DNA of 64,000 bases from positions 62,001-126,000 of the forward strand of contig NZ_JAENIL010000009.1 of the NCBI RefSeq assembly GCF_016595505.1, in the 5' to 3' direction. The stretch is from Pelagicoccus mobilis. GTDB lineage: Bacteria; Verrucomicrobiota; Verrucomicrobiia; Opitutales; Opitutaceae. Positions within the stretch are counted from its first letter, which is position 1; every line of letters begins with the position of its first letter. A model generated the notes under the pieces. The model was given only the letters and a program-made list of their open reading frames with translations, did no database searches and was not told the DNA's origin. This document shows positions 1 through 11,400 of this stretch, in pieces. A program made the translations under genes and the position numbers.

Positions 1-789
1 CTTACCGTCCTTAACCACGAGAAAGCGAGCCGCCGAAGCCAAGGTAATCTGGTGGTAGATCGTCATGATGAAGATCACCACGATCCACTGGAAAGAGAAT
101 TTGCCATCCGCCCATTGGTCAGGGTCTTTGACGAACTTGAAATCCTCGGCAAACTCCGGCTCCGAGAAGTATCCAAAAAACTCACTCAAACCACCGATCT
201 TGTGATAACAGAGCACCGCAACAAGAATGGTGATCGAGAGGAGGATCAGACTCTGTACAAAGTCGGTCGCCATCACCGCCCATTTACCTCCTGTCGTTGA
301 ATAAAAGACAACCACCGCACCGATCACGAAAATGCAGTACTCTATGGGAACGCCAAAAGTAGAACTCGCGAAGACCGAAAGCGCCCAGAGCTGGATCCCT
401 GCCGCAAAAGGAGCGATCAAAATGCCCGTGTAGGCGGAGAACTGCTCGACCGCTACACTGAAGCGCGACTTTACGACATCAGCAGGTGTGTAAGCCCGCG
501 TTTGCCGGTACCAAGCCCCCAGAAACAGGCCACAAATCAGCATCGCTGTCACGTTGGCAGCATAGATAATGAGGACCGTCGGCCCCGCCTCGAATGCAGC
601 CGATGCATTACCCGTAAAAGTGAAAGCGCTGATGCCTGCCATCAAGATACTCGAGCCCGACAGCCACCACGCCACTTGGCCGCCCCCCCGAACGTAATCG
701 CTCAAGTTATTGTTAAACTTGGAAAACAACACCCCAAGTAACGGGAGCAGAATTAAATAGGCACCAAGGGTGATGTACTCGATTGTCAT
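1..789 (-). CDS. Sodium:solute symporter family protein, N-terminal part (cut by the left window edge)
   Basis: Reading the minus strand from an ATG at 789-787 gives 263 codons open to base 1, so the 3' half lies outside the window. The product begins MTIEYITLGAYLILLPLLG and continues with the pattern of the SSS family: a first helix, a YVRGGGQVAWWLSGSS loop, a helix with GISAFTFTGNASAA, then AWYRQTRAYTPADVV and a YSTTGGKWAVMATDFVQ segment. At least six hydrophobic segments are visible. Family members use a sodium gradient to import sugars, sugar acids or other small solutes across the inner membrane; the substrate cannot be read from this part. The gene diverges from the enzyme-like gene at 1131, with a palindrome between them, which fits import of a glycan breakdown product (inference). 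Confidence 0.9.
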   Translation of the reverse strand, partial: MTIEYITLGAYLILLPLLGVLFSKFNNNLSDYVRGGGQVAWWLSGSSILMAGISAFTFTGNASAAFEAGPTVLIIYAANVTAMLICGLFLGAWYRQTRAYTPADVVKSRFSVAVEQFSAYTGILIAPFAAGIQLWALSVFASSTFGVPIEYCIFVIGAVVVFYSTTGGKWAVMATDFVQSLILLSITILVAVLCYHKIGGLSEFFGYFSEPEFAEDFKFVKDPDQWADGKFSFQWIVVIFIMTIYHQITLASAARFLVVKDGK

Positions 790-970
790 ATTGTTTTGGG
801 GGCTTGCGGAAAACCGCGGAAATTGGGATAGCTTCCGGTCATTAGCTGAGCGGGCTTCCGCGACGAAAGCATCAGACCTCGATCAACTCGCAAAAGAGCA
901 AGAAAGCTAACAGTAGGAACATTTCCTAGCATAATACAATTAGCAACATGCTCGAATGGCACTGGAAACT

Positions 971-996
971 CATTTGCACAAATATTTGTGTAAATG
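971..996. promoter_or_regulatory. 26-bp near-perfect palindrome, candidate operator
   Basis: The core CACAAATATTTGTG at 977-990 is a perfect 14-bp palindrome. Symmetry continues through bases 971-975 and 992-996, with one mismatched pair (976/991). It lies in the only non-coding gap between the divergent symporter gene (start 789) and the gene starting at 1131, where a regulator could control both. The regulator is unknown. Confidence 0.55.
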
Positions 997-1130
997 TACC
1001 CTCCCCCAACGTTTTCGTATCCCAGAGGATCGCCCCTATCGCCCCCATCTAGCAGGCAGATTGCCCTCACACCGCCCCGGGAAAACGCATCCACCTTCAG
1101 ACCTAGCAGTAAGCATTTATCCATCTAAGC

Positions 1131-2894
1131 ATGAACGGAATAGCGAGCGAACTTTTGAAAACGTGGTGCGATGGGATGATTTCGACGCAAATCCACGAAC
1201 CGGAAGACCCAACGCGTCATGGAGCGCTGTATTGCCCAGCCTGCCAATCCATCCACGGACGCTGTATGGACGCTGTCTACCCGCTGCTCCACATGGCAAA
1301 GAGCACCGGCCAAGACAAATACCTCGAAGCAGGAATCGCCGTTTTTGAATGGTCCCAAAACGTCTCGTGTCCAGATGGGAGCTGGACCGTCGTCGCCGAT
1401 CCAAACTCCTGGAAAGGCATCACCGTCTTCGGAGCCACAGCGCTCGCAGAAGCACTCCATCATCACGGAGATCTCCTCGACTCCGCCACCCGAGAACGCT
1501 GGACCGAGCGCCTCGAGCAAGCCGCAGAGTATGTATTCAAAAACTTCGATCTTGAGTTTGCCAACATCAACTACGGCTTCTCTGCGATCTACGCTCTGAA
1601 CCTGTTAGGTAAATATCTCAACAATCCTCGCTACGTCGAACGAAGCAAAGAATTGGCCAAAGGAGTGAAACGCTACTTCACCGCGCCAAACACGCTCATA
1701 TTCGGCGAGGCCAAACCGGTCAACCGCCATAGCGCCCGCGGACTCTTGCCCGTAGATCTTGGATACAACGTTGAGGAATCCCTCAACGGACTCGCCCTCT
1801 ATGCACAGAGCGAGAATGACGAGGAGCTACTCGACCTCATCGATCGTTCATTGGCGTCTCACCTCGAGTTCATGCTCCCCGACGGAGGCTGGGATAATAG
1901 CTGGGGCACCCGCCAATTCAAGTGGACCTATTGGGGCAGCCGCACCAGCGACGGTTGCCAGATCACCTATTCTCTCCTCGCTGACAGAAACGCGGCCTTC
2001 GCGAAGGCCGCCTTCAAAAACACTCACCTACTCCAACGCTGCACCTCAAGAGACGGACTCCTGTATGGCGGCCTTCACTACGAGCAGGAAGGGATTGAGC
2101 CCTGCGTCCACCACACCTTTACCCATGCGAAGCCACTCACCTTTTTGCTTGATCACGCCATTGAGCTGAAGACGCACGTTGCTCATCTGCCGAGGGAAGA
2201 TCGCTACGGGATTCGCAGTTTTCCGGAGATAGCGACCCACCTTGTCTCCATTGGCCCCTGGCGGGGGACGATTACGGCTTACGACTTCCTCTACCGTCCA
2301 AACGTGCAACAAGCAACCGGAGGCGCCCTCTCACTGCTGTGGCACGAAGCCGCCGGGCTGCTGTGCTCCGCAAGCATGGCTCAATACGTCTTGGTAGAAC
2401 CGCACAACCAACAAACCCCAAGCAATCCCGAAGATTTGCCTTTAACACCTCGCTTGGAGTGCGAACGCCAAGGTCAAACCTACTCAAACCTTTTCGACCT
2501 CTCCGCTGAGGTCACGGTCAAGTCAGACAGCGAGTCCACCAGGTTCGACGTCGATACTCACTTAACCAACGACGCCTATGTATCCCTCCCGAACTCATGT
2601 CACCTCTCATACCGCTTCGCATACGAAAGCGTATCCATAGAGGTTGAAGCACCAACAAGCTACTCCTTCGTTTTGCCCATCATCAGCTCAAGCAACGAAA
2701 CTATCGACCACACCGATGCTTGTGAAGTCCTGATAACAAAGCAAAAGTCACGAGTAAGAGTTCGTTCCAACAATCCAATATCCGTGGGCCATCGCTTCTT
2801 CAATCTAGTCCCTGGCCTTCAAGCCGTACCAATCAAGGCCAAGATCGAAGGCGACTCCCCGCTTGTCATCAACATCTCAGTAGACTCGATTTGA
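1131..2894 (+). CDS. Uncharacterised (alpha/alpha)-barrel enzyme-like protein, putative cytoplasmic glycosidase
   Basis: The protein has 587 residues and no signal peptide, so it is probably cytoplasmic. Its first 350 residues show the repeated helix-pair pattern of (alpha/alpha)6 toroid enzymes, with conserved-looking aromatic and acidic stretches: ALYCPACQSIHGRC, DGSWTVVADPNSWKGITVFG, DLGYNVEESLNGLALYA, LPDGGWDNSWGTR, KWTYWGSRTSDGCQ and EPCVHHTFTHAK. The last 200 residues look like a beta-sandwich. The fold class occurs in glycoside hydrolases, unsaturated uronyl hydrolases and sugar epimerases; I do not recognise a characterised family and assign no reaction. Only 3 bp separate it from the oxidoreductase gene at 2898, so the two are probably one operon handling an imported sugar fragment. 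Confidence 0.8.
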   Translation: MNGIASELLKTWCDGMISTQIHEPEDPTRHGALYCPACQSIHGRCMDAVYPLLHMAKSTGQDKYLEAGIAVFEWSQNVSCPDGSWTVVADPNSWKGITVFGATALAEALHHHGDLLDSATRERWTERLEQAAEYVFKNFDLEFANINYGFSAIYALNLLGKYLNNPRYVERSKELAKGVKRYFTAPNTLIFGEAKPVNRHSARGLLPVDLGYNVEESLNGLALYAQSENDEELLDLIDRSLASHLEFMLPDGGWDNSWGTRQFKWTYWGSRTSDGCQITYSLLADRNAAFAKAAFKNTHLLQRCTSRDGLLYGGLHYEQEGIEPCVHHTFTHAKPLTFLLDHAIELKTHVAHLPREDRYGIRSFPEIATHLVSIGPWRGTITAYDFLYRPNVQQATGGALSLLWHEAAGLLCSASMAQYVLVEPHNQQTPSNPEDLPLTPRLECERQGQTYSNLFDLSAEVTVKSDSESTRFDVDTHLTNDAYVSLPNSCHLSYRFAYESVSIEVEAPTSYSFVLPIISSSNETIDHTDACEVLITKQKSRVRVRSNNPISVGHRFFNLVPGLQAVPIKAKIEGDSPLVINISVDSI

Positions 2895-2897
2895 TCC

Positions 2898-3881
2898 ATG
2901 CCTGAAAATCCAACACGCACAATATCCTGGGGAATAATCGGTTGCGGCGACGTAACCGAACTCAAAAGTGGCCCCGCCTACCAAAAGACACAGGGCTTCG
3001 AGCTCACTGGCGTGACTCGACGCGACCTCGCCAAAGCCGAAGACTACGCTGCCCGACACGGCGTGCCCAGAGTCTTCGCCTCTGCCACAGAGCTGATCGA
3101 GTCTCCAGATATTGATGCTGTCTACATCGCGACCCCTCCTGACAGTCACAAACAATACGCCTTGGAAGTCGCCGCTGCAGGAAAGCCCTGTTGTATTGAA
3201 AAACCCATGGCGCCTACCTACCAGGATTGCCTCGAAATTCTGGCTGCTTTTGAAGCGAACACTACACCCGTCTACGTAGCGTACTACCGCCGAACACTAC
3301 CACGCTTTCTCCAGGTAAAAAAATGGATCGATGATGGTGCCATCGGAAAGGTTCGGCACGTGCACTGGCAATACAGCAAGCCTCCTTCCGAAATCGACTT
3401 ATCCGACAACTACAACTGGCGTACCGACGCGAAGATCGCGAAAGGTGGACACTTCGATGATCTCGCCAGCCACGGCTTCAATCTATTCTGCTACCTCCTC
3501 GGTGACGTAAAATCTGCCAGTGGGATCTGCGCAAACCAACTCGGGCTCTACTCTGCCTACGATTCAATATCCTCGAACTGGATACACGAATCAGGAGTAA
3601 CTGGGACTGGTTTCTTGAATTTTGGCAGCTTCGAACACGTAGACCAGGTCGAAATCCTAGGAAGCGAAGGAAGAATTCACTTCCCCGTCTTCGCGGAGCA
3701 ACCCATCACACTTGCGAGCGCATCGGACAGTCAGAGCTTGGAGATTAAGCATCCAGAAAACGTCCAGCTTCACCACGTCGAGGCATTGAGGGACGATTTA
3801 TTCGGAATACGCACCCATCCATCCCTAGGAGCGACCGGGGCTCACACGAACTGGATTTTGGACGAAATTCTCAAGTCCTGA
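2898..3881 (+). CDS. Gfo/Idh/MocA family oxidoreductase (cytoplasmic)
   Basis: A 327-residue protein with an N-terminal Rossmann fold: IIGCGDV at about residues 13-19 is the dinucleotide-binding loop, DIDAVYIATPPDSH marks strand 4, and CCIEKPMAPT contains the EKP motif whose lysine is catalytic in the family. The C-terminal half has the expected beta-sheet domain with GGHFDDLASHGFNLFCYLLG, containing the His region typical of the active site. Members use NAD(P) to oxidise or reduce hydroxyl groups of sugars and inositols. There is no signal peptide, in contrast to the Tat-exported relatives at 15811 and 59476. It follows the 1131 gene by 3 bp. Substrate unknown. Confidence 0.93.
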   Translation: MPENPTRTISWGIIGCGDVTELKSGPAYQKTQGFELTGVTRRDLAKAEDYAARHGVPRVFASATELIESPDIDAVYIATPPDSHKQYALEVAAAGKPCCIEKPMAPTYQDCLEILAAFEANTTPVYVAYYRRTLPRFLQVKKWIDDGAIGKVRHVHWQYSKPPSEIDLSDNYNWRTDAKIAKGGHFDDLASHGFNLFCYLLGDVKSASGICANQLGLYSAYDSISSNWIHESGVTGTGFLNFGSFEHVDQVEILGSEGRIHFPVFAEQPITLASASDSQSLEIKHPENVQLHHVEALRDDLFGIRTHPSLGATGAHTNWILDEILKS

Positions 3882-3985
3882 GAGAGGCAGTCCAAAGCCT
3901 TAACTGCAAGATACGCACAAGCAATGACTGAGTGAATACATCGCGTAGAGGACACCTTACGGCAATCGCTGATGAAAAGGTATAA

Positions 3986-4020
3986 GTTACAGCCTCTATA
4001 CTCCGCTAATAAGCTGTAAC
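3986..4020. promoter_or_regulatory. Inverted repeat upstream of the 4075 gene
   Basis: GTTACAGC (3986-3993) and GCTGTAAC (4013-4020) form a perfect 8-bp dyad with a 19-bp spacer, about 55 bp before the start at 4075. A TTGACT -35-like hexamer follows at about 4031. It could be an operator or a weak hairpin between transcription units. Confidence 0.3.
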
Positions 4021-4074
4021 AAAACTCTTTTGACTTGGCAGAATCCCTCGCCGTCAAAGATTCTCAAGCTTATC

Positions 4075-5274
4075 ATGACTTGCTCCTTGTATCTGATCCG
4101 TACCTATTTCGTCGCTATTGGAGTTTTCCTTCTGGCATCTCAATCGTGGCTTTCTGCGAGTGAGACAAAAACCTCCTCAGCTCCTCAAATAGTAACTCAT
4201 TCAGCGAGAAAGCCCGACGTATCACTCCGCAACGAGATCGACATCGCCATCAATCGTTGCCTCACTCTCCTTGAGAGAAACCAGGAACCTAGTGGCTACT
4301 GGTCCACCAGCGATTACCCAGCGCTCACCGCGCTCATTTTGAAGGCGTTTGTAGAAAGCCCGACCGACAATGAGCGCTGGCGTAACTCTCCCGCTGTCGG
4401 AAAAGCACTGGATTTTATCCGCTCAAACGTTCAGGAAGATGGCGGCATCTACTCTAAAGGGCTTTATTCCTACAACACCGCCATTTCATTGATGGCCCTC
4501 AAATCGCTGGAAGACGATTCCCTGGAGAGTATCATGCTAGACGCTCGGATCTATCTCGCAAAACAGCAGCAACTCGACGAATGGGACGACAATGACGCCG
4601 TGTGGGGAGGTATTGGATACGGTAACAGCTATGAGCACTCCGACCTATCAAACACCTCGCTCGCAATTCAAGCCCTTCATGAAACACGCGAGCTCATTGG
4701 CCCCGAGCAAATTGGAATAGATATCGACTGGGACGCCGCCATTCGCTTCGTCGAAAACTGCCAGAATCTTCCGGAGGAAAATGGTCAACTTTGGGCGAGC
4801 GGAGATCCTGAGAATTACGGTGGGTTCGTCTACTATCCCGGCAACAGCAAGGCGGGTTCCCAAAACTTTTCGAATGGGCAAGTCGCTCAACGCTCCTACG
4901 GAAGCATGAGCTATGCAGGCCTCATGAGCTACATGTACGCCCAACTTAAAAAGGATGATCCCCGCGTCGCGACAGCCGTTGCATGGCTCGAAAGGAATTT
5001 CACACTCGAGGAGAATCCTGGAATGGGCCTCGAGGGACTATACTACTATTACTACACCATGGCCAAAGCGCTCGATGCCTACGGAGCAGATTACCTCCAC
5101 ACCGAGGACGGCCAAAAAATCGACTGGCGCAAAGAGCTTGCCGAAACACTCCTTTCCAAACAACGCGGACTCGGATTCTGGCAAAATGACAATAGTCGCT
5201 GGATGGAAAGCGATCCTTACATCGTCAGCGCCTACACAATTCTCGCCCTAGAAATCCTGTATCCAAAAATTTGA
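4075..5274 (+). CDS. Exported prenyltransferase/squalene-oxidase-repeat-like (alpha/alpha) protein
   Basis: Starting at the ATG at 4075 (399 residues) gives a good signal peptide, MTCSLYLIRTYFVAIGVFLL, ending near SASE; an upstream GTG/TTG-type start near 4030 would place extra polar residues in front and is less likely. The mature protein has several short helical repeats with the pattern L..qe.sG.W and EDGGIYSK..YSYNTAISLMAL, then NTSLAIQAL and GSMSYAGLMSY, as in the prenyltransferase and squalene oxidase repeat superfamily. In exported verrucomicrobial and planctomycetal proteins this fold is usually not a terpene cyclase; no DXDD-type cyclase motif is evident. Function unknown. It precedes the giant DUF6288 gene, which carries similar helical repeats in its N-terminal third. 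Confidence 0.85.
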   Translation: MTCSLYLIRTYFVAIGVFLLASQSWLSASETKTSSAPQIVTHSARKPDVSLRNEIDIAINRCLTLLERNQEPSGYWSTSDYPALTALILKAFVESPTDNERWRNSPAVGKALDFIRSNVQEDGGIYSKGLYSYNTAISLMALKSLEDDSLESIMLDARIYLAKQQQLDEWDDNDAVWGGIGYGNSYEHSDLSNTSLAIQALHETRELIGPEQIGIDIDWDAAIRFVENCQNLPEENGQLWASGDPENYGGFVYYPGNSKAGSQNFSNGQVAQRSYGSMSYAGLMSYMYAQLKKDDPRVATAVAWLERNFTLEENPGMGLEGLYYYYYTMAKALDAYGADYLHTEDGQKIDWRKELAETLLSKQRGLGFWQNDNSRWMESDPYIVSAYTILALEILYPKI

Positions 5275-5374
5275 GAACGCTTAGAATAGATGCCCCTACC
5301 CGTGCCAAAACCTAAGGCACCTCTGTGCATCTTTTCTAAATTCGAAAAATCTGTAAGTAGCTCCCCCATACACA

Positions 5375-5400
5375 GGCATGATTTATTAAAACTTCATGCC
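5375..5400. promoter_or_regulatory. Dyad GGCATGA-N12-TCATGCC upstream of the giant gene
   Basis: Perfect 7-bp arms at 5375-5381 and 5394-5400 flank an AT-rich 12-bp spacer, 57 bp before the ATG at 5457. The size and spacing suit a dimeric regulator; a weak hairpin is the alternative. Confidence 0.35.
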
Positions 5401-5456
5401 AATCACTCATTTACAGTAAAGTCGGCCCGATAAGCGAAACGAGCTGAGTACTAGCT

Positions 5457-8400
5457 ATGTGGAAGTGGTTCGTTGCGCTATACCGCACTCATGAAGTGTG
5501 GAAATCATTCTGTTTGTGTTCGAAGTCGAATCTTAAGCGATTCGCCTCCATTGGGCTGTTGGCAATCGTCATTACCGCAGTAACCGGTTTCCCACACCTT
5601 CAGGCTGCTCATCCCACAGAAAACTTCCTAATGGGCCCGACAGGTGCCTACGCCCGATCGTTGTCCGGCGACACATTCATGACCGTGATGGAAGTCCCCG
5701 AGAATACTCCCGCCTTTGGGATCCTTCAGTTCGGGGATACAGTCCACTCAGCAAACGGGGTTCAGCTTTCAACGGGGCTTTGGGACGCAACCACTCCCAA
5801 GATGGACATCCGCATTCCACTCGGCAATGCCATCACCGAAGCGGAAGCCACCGATGGCAAACTCACACTCGGAATTCAACGCGAAGGTGAGCACCTCGAG
5901 GTCGTCATCAATCTCCCAGTACTTGGGGCCTACTCCGCAAGCTGGCCTCTCGACGACACCAAATCCGACATCATCGTCAACGCTTACGCCGATTCCCTCA
6001 TTGAATACATCCAGGGCACCAAAAACGGTCTAGGTGGATTTCGAGGCTCTACCGGCATAGCATTCCTTCTTTCAACTGGCCAAGAAGAGCATCTCGACGC
6101 AGTCCGCGACATCATCCAAAACTACATGGGTAAATGGAACGGCACCAGCGTTGGCACCAACAACTGGAACAACGGCTGGGAAATGATCGCCCTCGGCGAA
6201 TACTATCTCCGCACAGGCGACGCCATTGTTCTCCCTAAACTCAAAGCCTTCGTGGATGACGCATTCGATCGCGACGCCAACGGCGGCTGGGGCCATTGGG
6301 ACTATCCAAGTCCTGGATACGTGGGTTCCGGACTCGTAAACGCTGCCGGCGGTTCGGTCTTTGTCGGCATCGTCCTCGCCCGCGAATGTGGCGTCGAAAT
6401 GGAGGACGAGGACTTCGAAAAGACCCTTCGTTACTTCTATCGCTTCGCCGGATATGGAGGCCCTGAATACGGCGACCATCGTCCCAACCCGGGTGGCGCC
6501 AACAACGGAAAAACCGGTATGGTCGGCGTCGGACTCTCTCTCCTCAACAAACCCTACTCAAACGCTGCTCCTCTCATCGGCCTTCAGTCCGCTTGGAGTG
6601 TCGCTGGGTTCGAAGGAGGTCATACCGGCAACTGGACCAACGTTCTTTGGCGTGCACTCTCCTCCGCCCATGTTCCGGCCGAACGCTCAGACTACTATTT
6701 CAACTACCTCAACAAAATGCGCTGGTATCTCGAGCTCGCCAGACGCCCCGACGGTAGCTTCGAGATGCTTCCCGGCCAATTGAATACCAAATTCAAAGGT
6801 CAATATTGGGGAGGCGCTGTCGCACTTAACTACACCGCTGGACGTAAAAACCTCCGCATCACCGGTGCCCCTCCAACTGCGCACAGCGTGATTAAACACC
6901 AAGCGGAAGTGTACCCAAAGAATGAGGACTTCTTTAAAACCACCCATGCGGAGGGCTACACCGACGACGACTTCGAATCCGAATGGCCGGCTATCGGGCG
7001 CGTAATCCCGTACTCCCCATACAACGTATGGTACAGCTCCCGAGGCCCAATTGCGTCTCTCGAATACCTAGAAAAGCACCTCCGCCACTTCGATCCTCTC
7101 ATTCGTTCGCAAGCCGCCTACTCGGTCGGCTACCACGGCGACAAAGCCGTCCCCATGCTTATAGAAGCCATCCAGAGCGATGACGCTCGTGTACGCCAAG
7201 CCGGACTGATGGCCATCGCCGGCACCTCCGGCTTCCACATGGACGACTCCTCTCAGTTCAAATATAAAGCCGAGGGTAAAACAACTCTAGCGCCCTACGT
7301 CATCAGCGTCCTCGAAAATCCCAACTCTGATCAATGGGAACTCGATGCAGCTCTCTTCGCCATGGTGGTCATGCCGCAGGAGATCATCATCGAAAACCTC
7401 GACCTCCTCGAAACCTTTCTCACCCACGAAAGCTGGTGGGTTCGCGTCGCCGCTTTTAAAGCCATCGGCGAAGCCGAGGGCGCAGCCTCCTCAATCTTCG
7501 ACTCCCTGATTGAGTGCTTCGTCCGCGAGCAACACGGCGTCCCCCGAGCTGAGTACTCCTCAGCCATGTATCACATTATCTATGACTCCGAGTTCGACAT
7601 CAGCGAAGAAAGTCGTTCCCGGGCCATCGAAGCCCTCGGCGCCGACTTTCAAGGCGGCGTCTACCCTCGCGACCGCGCTTACAGTAAGTCCGGAGCCTTT
7701 TTCTACGAGAAATTCTCTAGCCGCGTCCTCGGCATGTTCCCGGCAGACGAGCTCCTAACCATCAGCGATGAACTCAATCTCGCCTTCGCCAACATGGGGC
7801 ATCCCGTCCTTTCCAAAGGCAAGAGCGCCGACAACCTAAACCAAAGCCTCGAATACCTAATCTGGGATATCGAAGCGATAAGCACCGATAAAGTCGGCCC
7901 ACTCGTCCCCGGACTAAAAGCCCTAAACGCAGGCGGCATCGAGGTCATGACCCGCAAAACCAACGATATCGACTACACCACAAGATCCGCGGCGTCAGTA
8001 GTTTCTCAATACGAATCCCTCATCGGCGAAACCGTTGCCGCCACCCAAGCCCGCAAGATCGACTACTCCACCCCCGAGATTCTCAACACAATACCCACGC
8101 CCGACGACCTCCGGGTCATGATGCATCACCCCCTCAACGAAGGCAGCGGAGATAAAGCGGAAAACCATGCCATGTTCGGCTCCAAGGCGGACGTCACCCT
8201 TGAGAATAATGCCGCCTGGACCAACCAAGGCCTCGCCCCCATCAGCACAAGCAGCCTCAACGCCCAAGCAGGATATGCCTCCTCCAACCATGGAAGCGAC
8301 AGCAGAGTCGGCAGAAACGTCTTCACCCTCTCCTCCTGGATTCGCCTCCCGTCCTCACTATCCAATACCGACGCCCACTACGTCGCCTACTCAACCGTCG

Positions 8401-11400
8401 GCAAAGAAGGCTGGAACCTCGGCGTACGCCGTATGCAAGTCGACGGACTTTGGAAAAACGTTCCCTTCTTCTCCCCCAAATACGGCGGAGACGAACTCCT
8501 TACTCTTAACGATAGTCTCTCTCGCCCAGATGTATTTCTGGAAGCAGACAAAAACTACTTCATCGCCCACATCCGCAACATCACAGAATACGGCGATGAA
8601 GATCCCGAAAACTCCCAACTCGTCATCTACGATCCCGAAACCGATGCTTGGCTGACCAACAACGGCGACATCGCTCACACCAACGGAAAGTTCAGCTCCG
8701 GCAATACCCACATCGGTATTGGTGCAGTCGATACAGACAGCGTCGAAGAAACGACCCGTTTCCCTGGCCTTGTCGACGATCCCCAACTCTGGAACGTCCC
8801 CCTCACTGCCGCCGAACTCTTCCTCATCGCCAACCGCAGTCGCATGACCGAACTCTCGGACACCCCCGAGATCGCCACCCTTCCCGCTACCACAGTCGGC
8901 AGCACCACCACGGATCTCAACGCCCTCGTCACCCCGATCACAGACGGCAACCCCAATGTCATCTTCTACTACGGCACAGTCGACGGCGGCAAAACCGCCA
9001 GCGCTTGGCAACATGCTATCGACCTAGGCCAAACTTCAGGCAGCGTACAAACCACCGCCATCAATCTCTCAGGCGAAACCACCTACTACTACCGCGCCTT
9101 CGCTTCCTCGTCAGCCGGCGACTCCTGGTCAGACGCCGTCCACAGCTTCACTACCCTCGTCGTCCCCGATCCTCCTCAAGTCGACTCCGCCCCCGCCACA
9201 GGCGTCGGCCACAATTTCGCCACCTTCAATGCCTCCATCGTTGCCAATGGCGGCGAGAATCCGAGTTCCAAATTCTACTACGGAACCACCGACGAAGGAA
9301 CTAACCCTGATCAATGGGAAAACGTCATAGATCTAGGACTACAAAGCGGATCAATCTCCGAGGGCGTCCAAGGCCTCACCGGCAACACCACTTACTACTA
9401 CCGTCTCCAAGCCTCCAACCCTGGAGGTGAAGACTGGTCCGCCCCAATTTCCTTCACCACCTTCGATCCGCTCATCGGCGGCACCATCAACAGCTCCGCA
9501 GACGATGGCTATTGGATGAGTCCCGACAGCTGGGACGGCGTCCTAGCCCCAAGTCCTGGGGATGTGAATACTTGGTACCTTCGTCACTCTCTCATCGGTC
9601 AAAACCTTGTCGACACCTTCGAGGGCGGCACTCTCCGTATCGGCGAAGGTGGTGGACTAAGGCGTACTCTCAACGACAACGTCGAATCCTGGAAAATCGA
9701 CAATCTCATCGTCGAGGCCGGAGGCCGCACCCTCCACGGCTCCGCCAACCGTTCGAATCACTTTAAGGGCACGAACCTATTCCTAGAAGACGGAGCCATC
9801 CTCACTTCCTACCGCACCACTTCCTACGGCTACGACTACTGGATGGGCGACGAGGATGCGACCGTCCATCTCGAACTCGGCGGCTTCATGAGCTTCACCA
9901 ACGGCCCAAGCGGAAGCTCCGACCTGCAAGCATTCCGAGGCACCTTCGATGTTTACGCTTCCGCCCACACCGGCCCCGAATTTCAAATCAACTTCAGCAT
10001 CCCACCCGAAAAAGCCACCTTCGAACTCAAGCTGTGGTCCCGTCCACCAGAAGAGGGAAAGACCTTCAAAAAGTCCGTCGTCTACAATCTACGCTCAGGC
10101 ATCCATCACGCCTTCACCGGATTCTCCATCCGTCTGTATTCGCTCACCAACGACGATGGCGACAACAAGCATGAACCGGAACTTGGAGAAACTTACACGA
10201 GTCAAGATTTCGTTCTCCCCGTCGGCACTTACAATTACACCGACCTGCTCGAAATCGACGAAGCCCTCGCCGCTGTCTTCAACGACGACGGCGAACGCAA
10301 AGGCACCATTACCGTCATCGACACCACCCCTCCAAGTCTCCCAACAGTAGAGACCCGCACCACCAACATCAATCACTTCAACAGCCTCGAATTGAAAGGC
10401 GAAGTCACCTCCACCGGCGGCGATGCTCCCACCGTCCACATCTACTACGGCACCACCGATGGCGGGACAAACACAGCGTCCTGGGATGCCTCAGTGGAAA
10501 TCGGACCACGCTCAGGCGAATTCTCGCAAGTGGCCACAGGTCTCACCATGGACACCCGTTACTACTACCGAGCCTACGCGACCAATTCCGCTGGTTCTGC
10601 CTGGGCAAGCAGTACCGAACATGTCGATACATATGGTCTCCCCGCCGTACAAAACGAACCTGCCACCAATATCGATTTCGATCTCGGTACTCTCCATGGA
10701 TCTGTCACCAAACTCGGCGGCGACACGCCAAATCTAAAGCTGTATTGGGGTCGCTATGACGGCGGTACAGATCCCGATGCCTGGACCGGTTCCATCAACC
10801 AAGGAAAGAAAGACGCCTCTTTCAGCCAAAAGCTCACCAGTCTCACCCCCGGCACCACCTACTACTATCGTGCCCACGTCGAAAACATCGCCGGTGGAGC
10901 ATGGGCTCCCTCAACCGCTTCCTTCACTACGCTCAGAGCACCAGATCCCGCAGTCGTATCCATCACCGGACATTCCACTCCAACCGATCGCGATGCCATC
11001 GTCTACTGGAACATCGACGACGTCAAAGGCGACCCTCCTACGGTATGGATCTATTATGGTACCTCCGACGCGGGAGAAAATCTGGATGCATGGGAATTCT
11101 CCCTTGAAGCAGTCAGCAACGGAGCCGCCCAAAGCTACGAAACCAAGCTCCCCTACCTCCCACGCGGAGCGACCATCTACTACAAGCTCTATTCCGAAAA
11201 CGCCGCGGGCGGAAGTTGGTCGAGCTCCACTGGAAGTTTCACCACTCTCGAAACGCCTCATGAAGGTCTCATCCCCATCGACAATTACATGGACGACATC
11301 AAGGTGAAGAGCGATTCGACCTATTACGCTGACCTCGATACCGGCGTGTGGGGAGCCAACAACCACAACGCCTGGTACGCCCACAAAACCAAAGAAACTC

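Noticed and set aside
8391-9014. 207-codon minus-strand frame inside the giant gene
   Set aside because: It is a shadow of the strongly supported plus-strand frame, with low-complexity Val/Gly/Asp composition typical of antisense reading.
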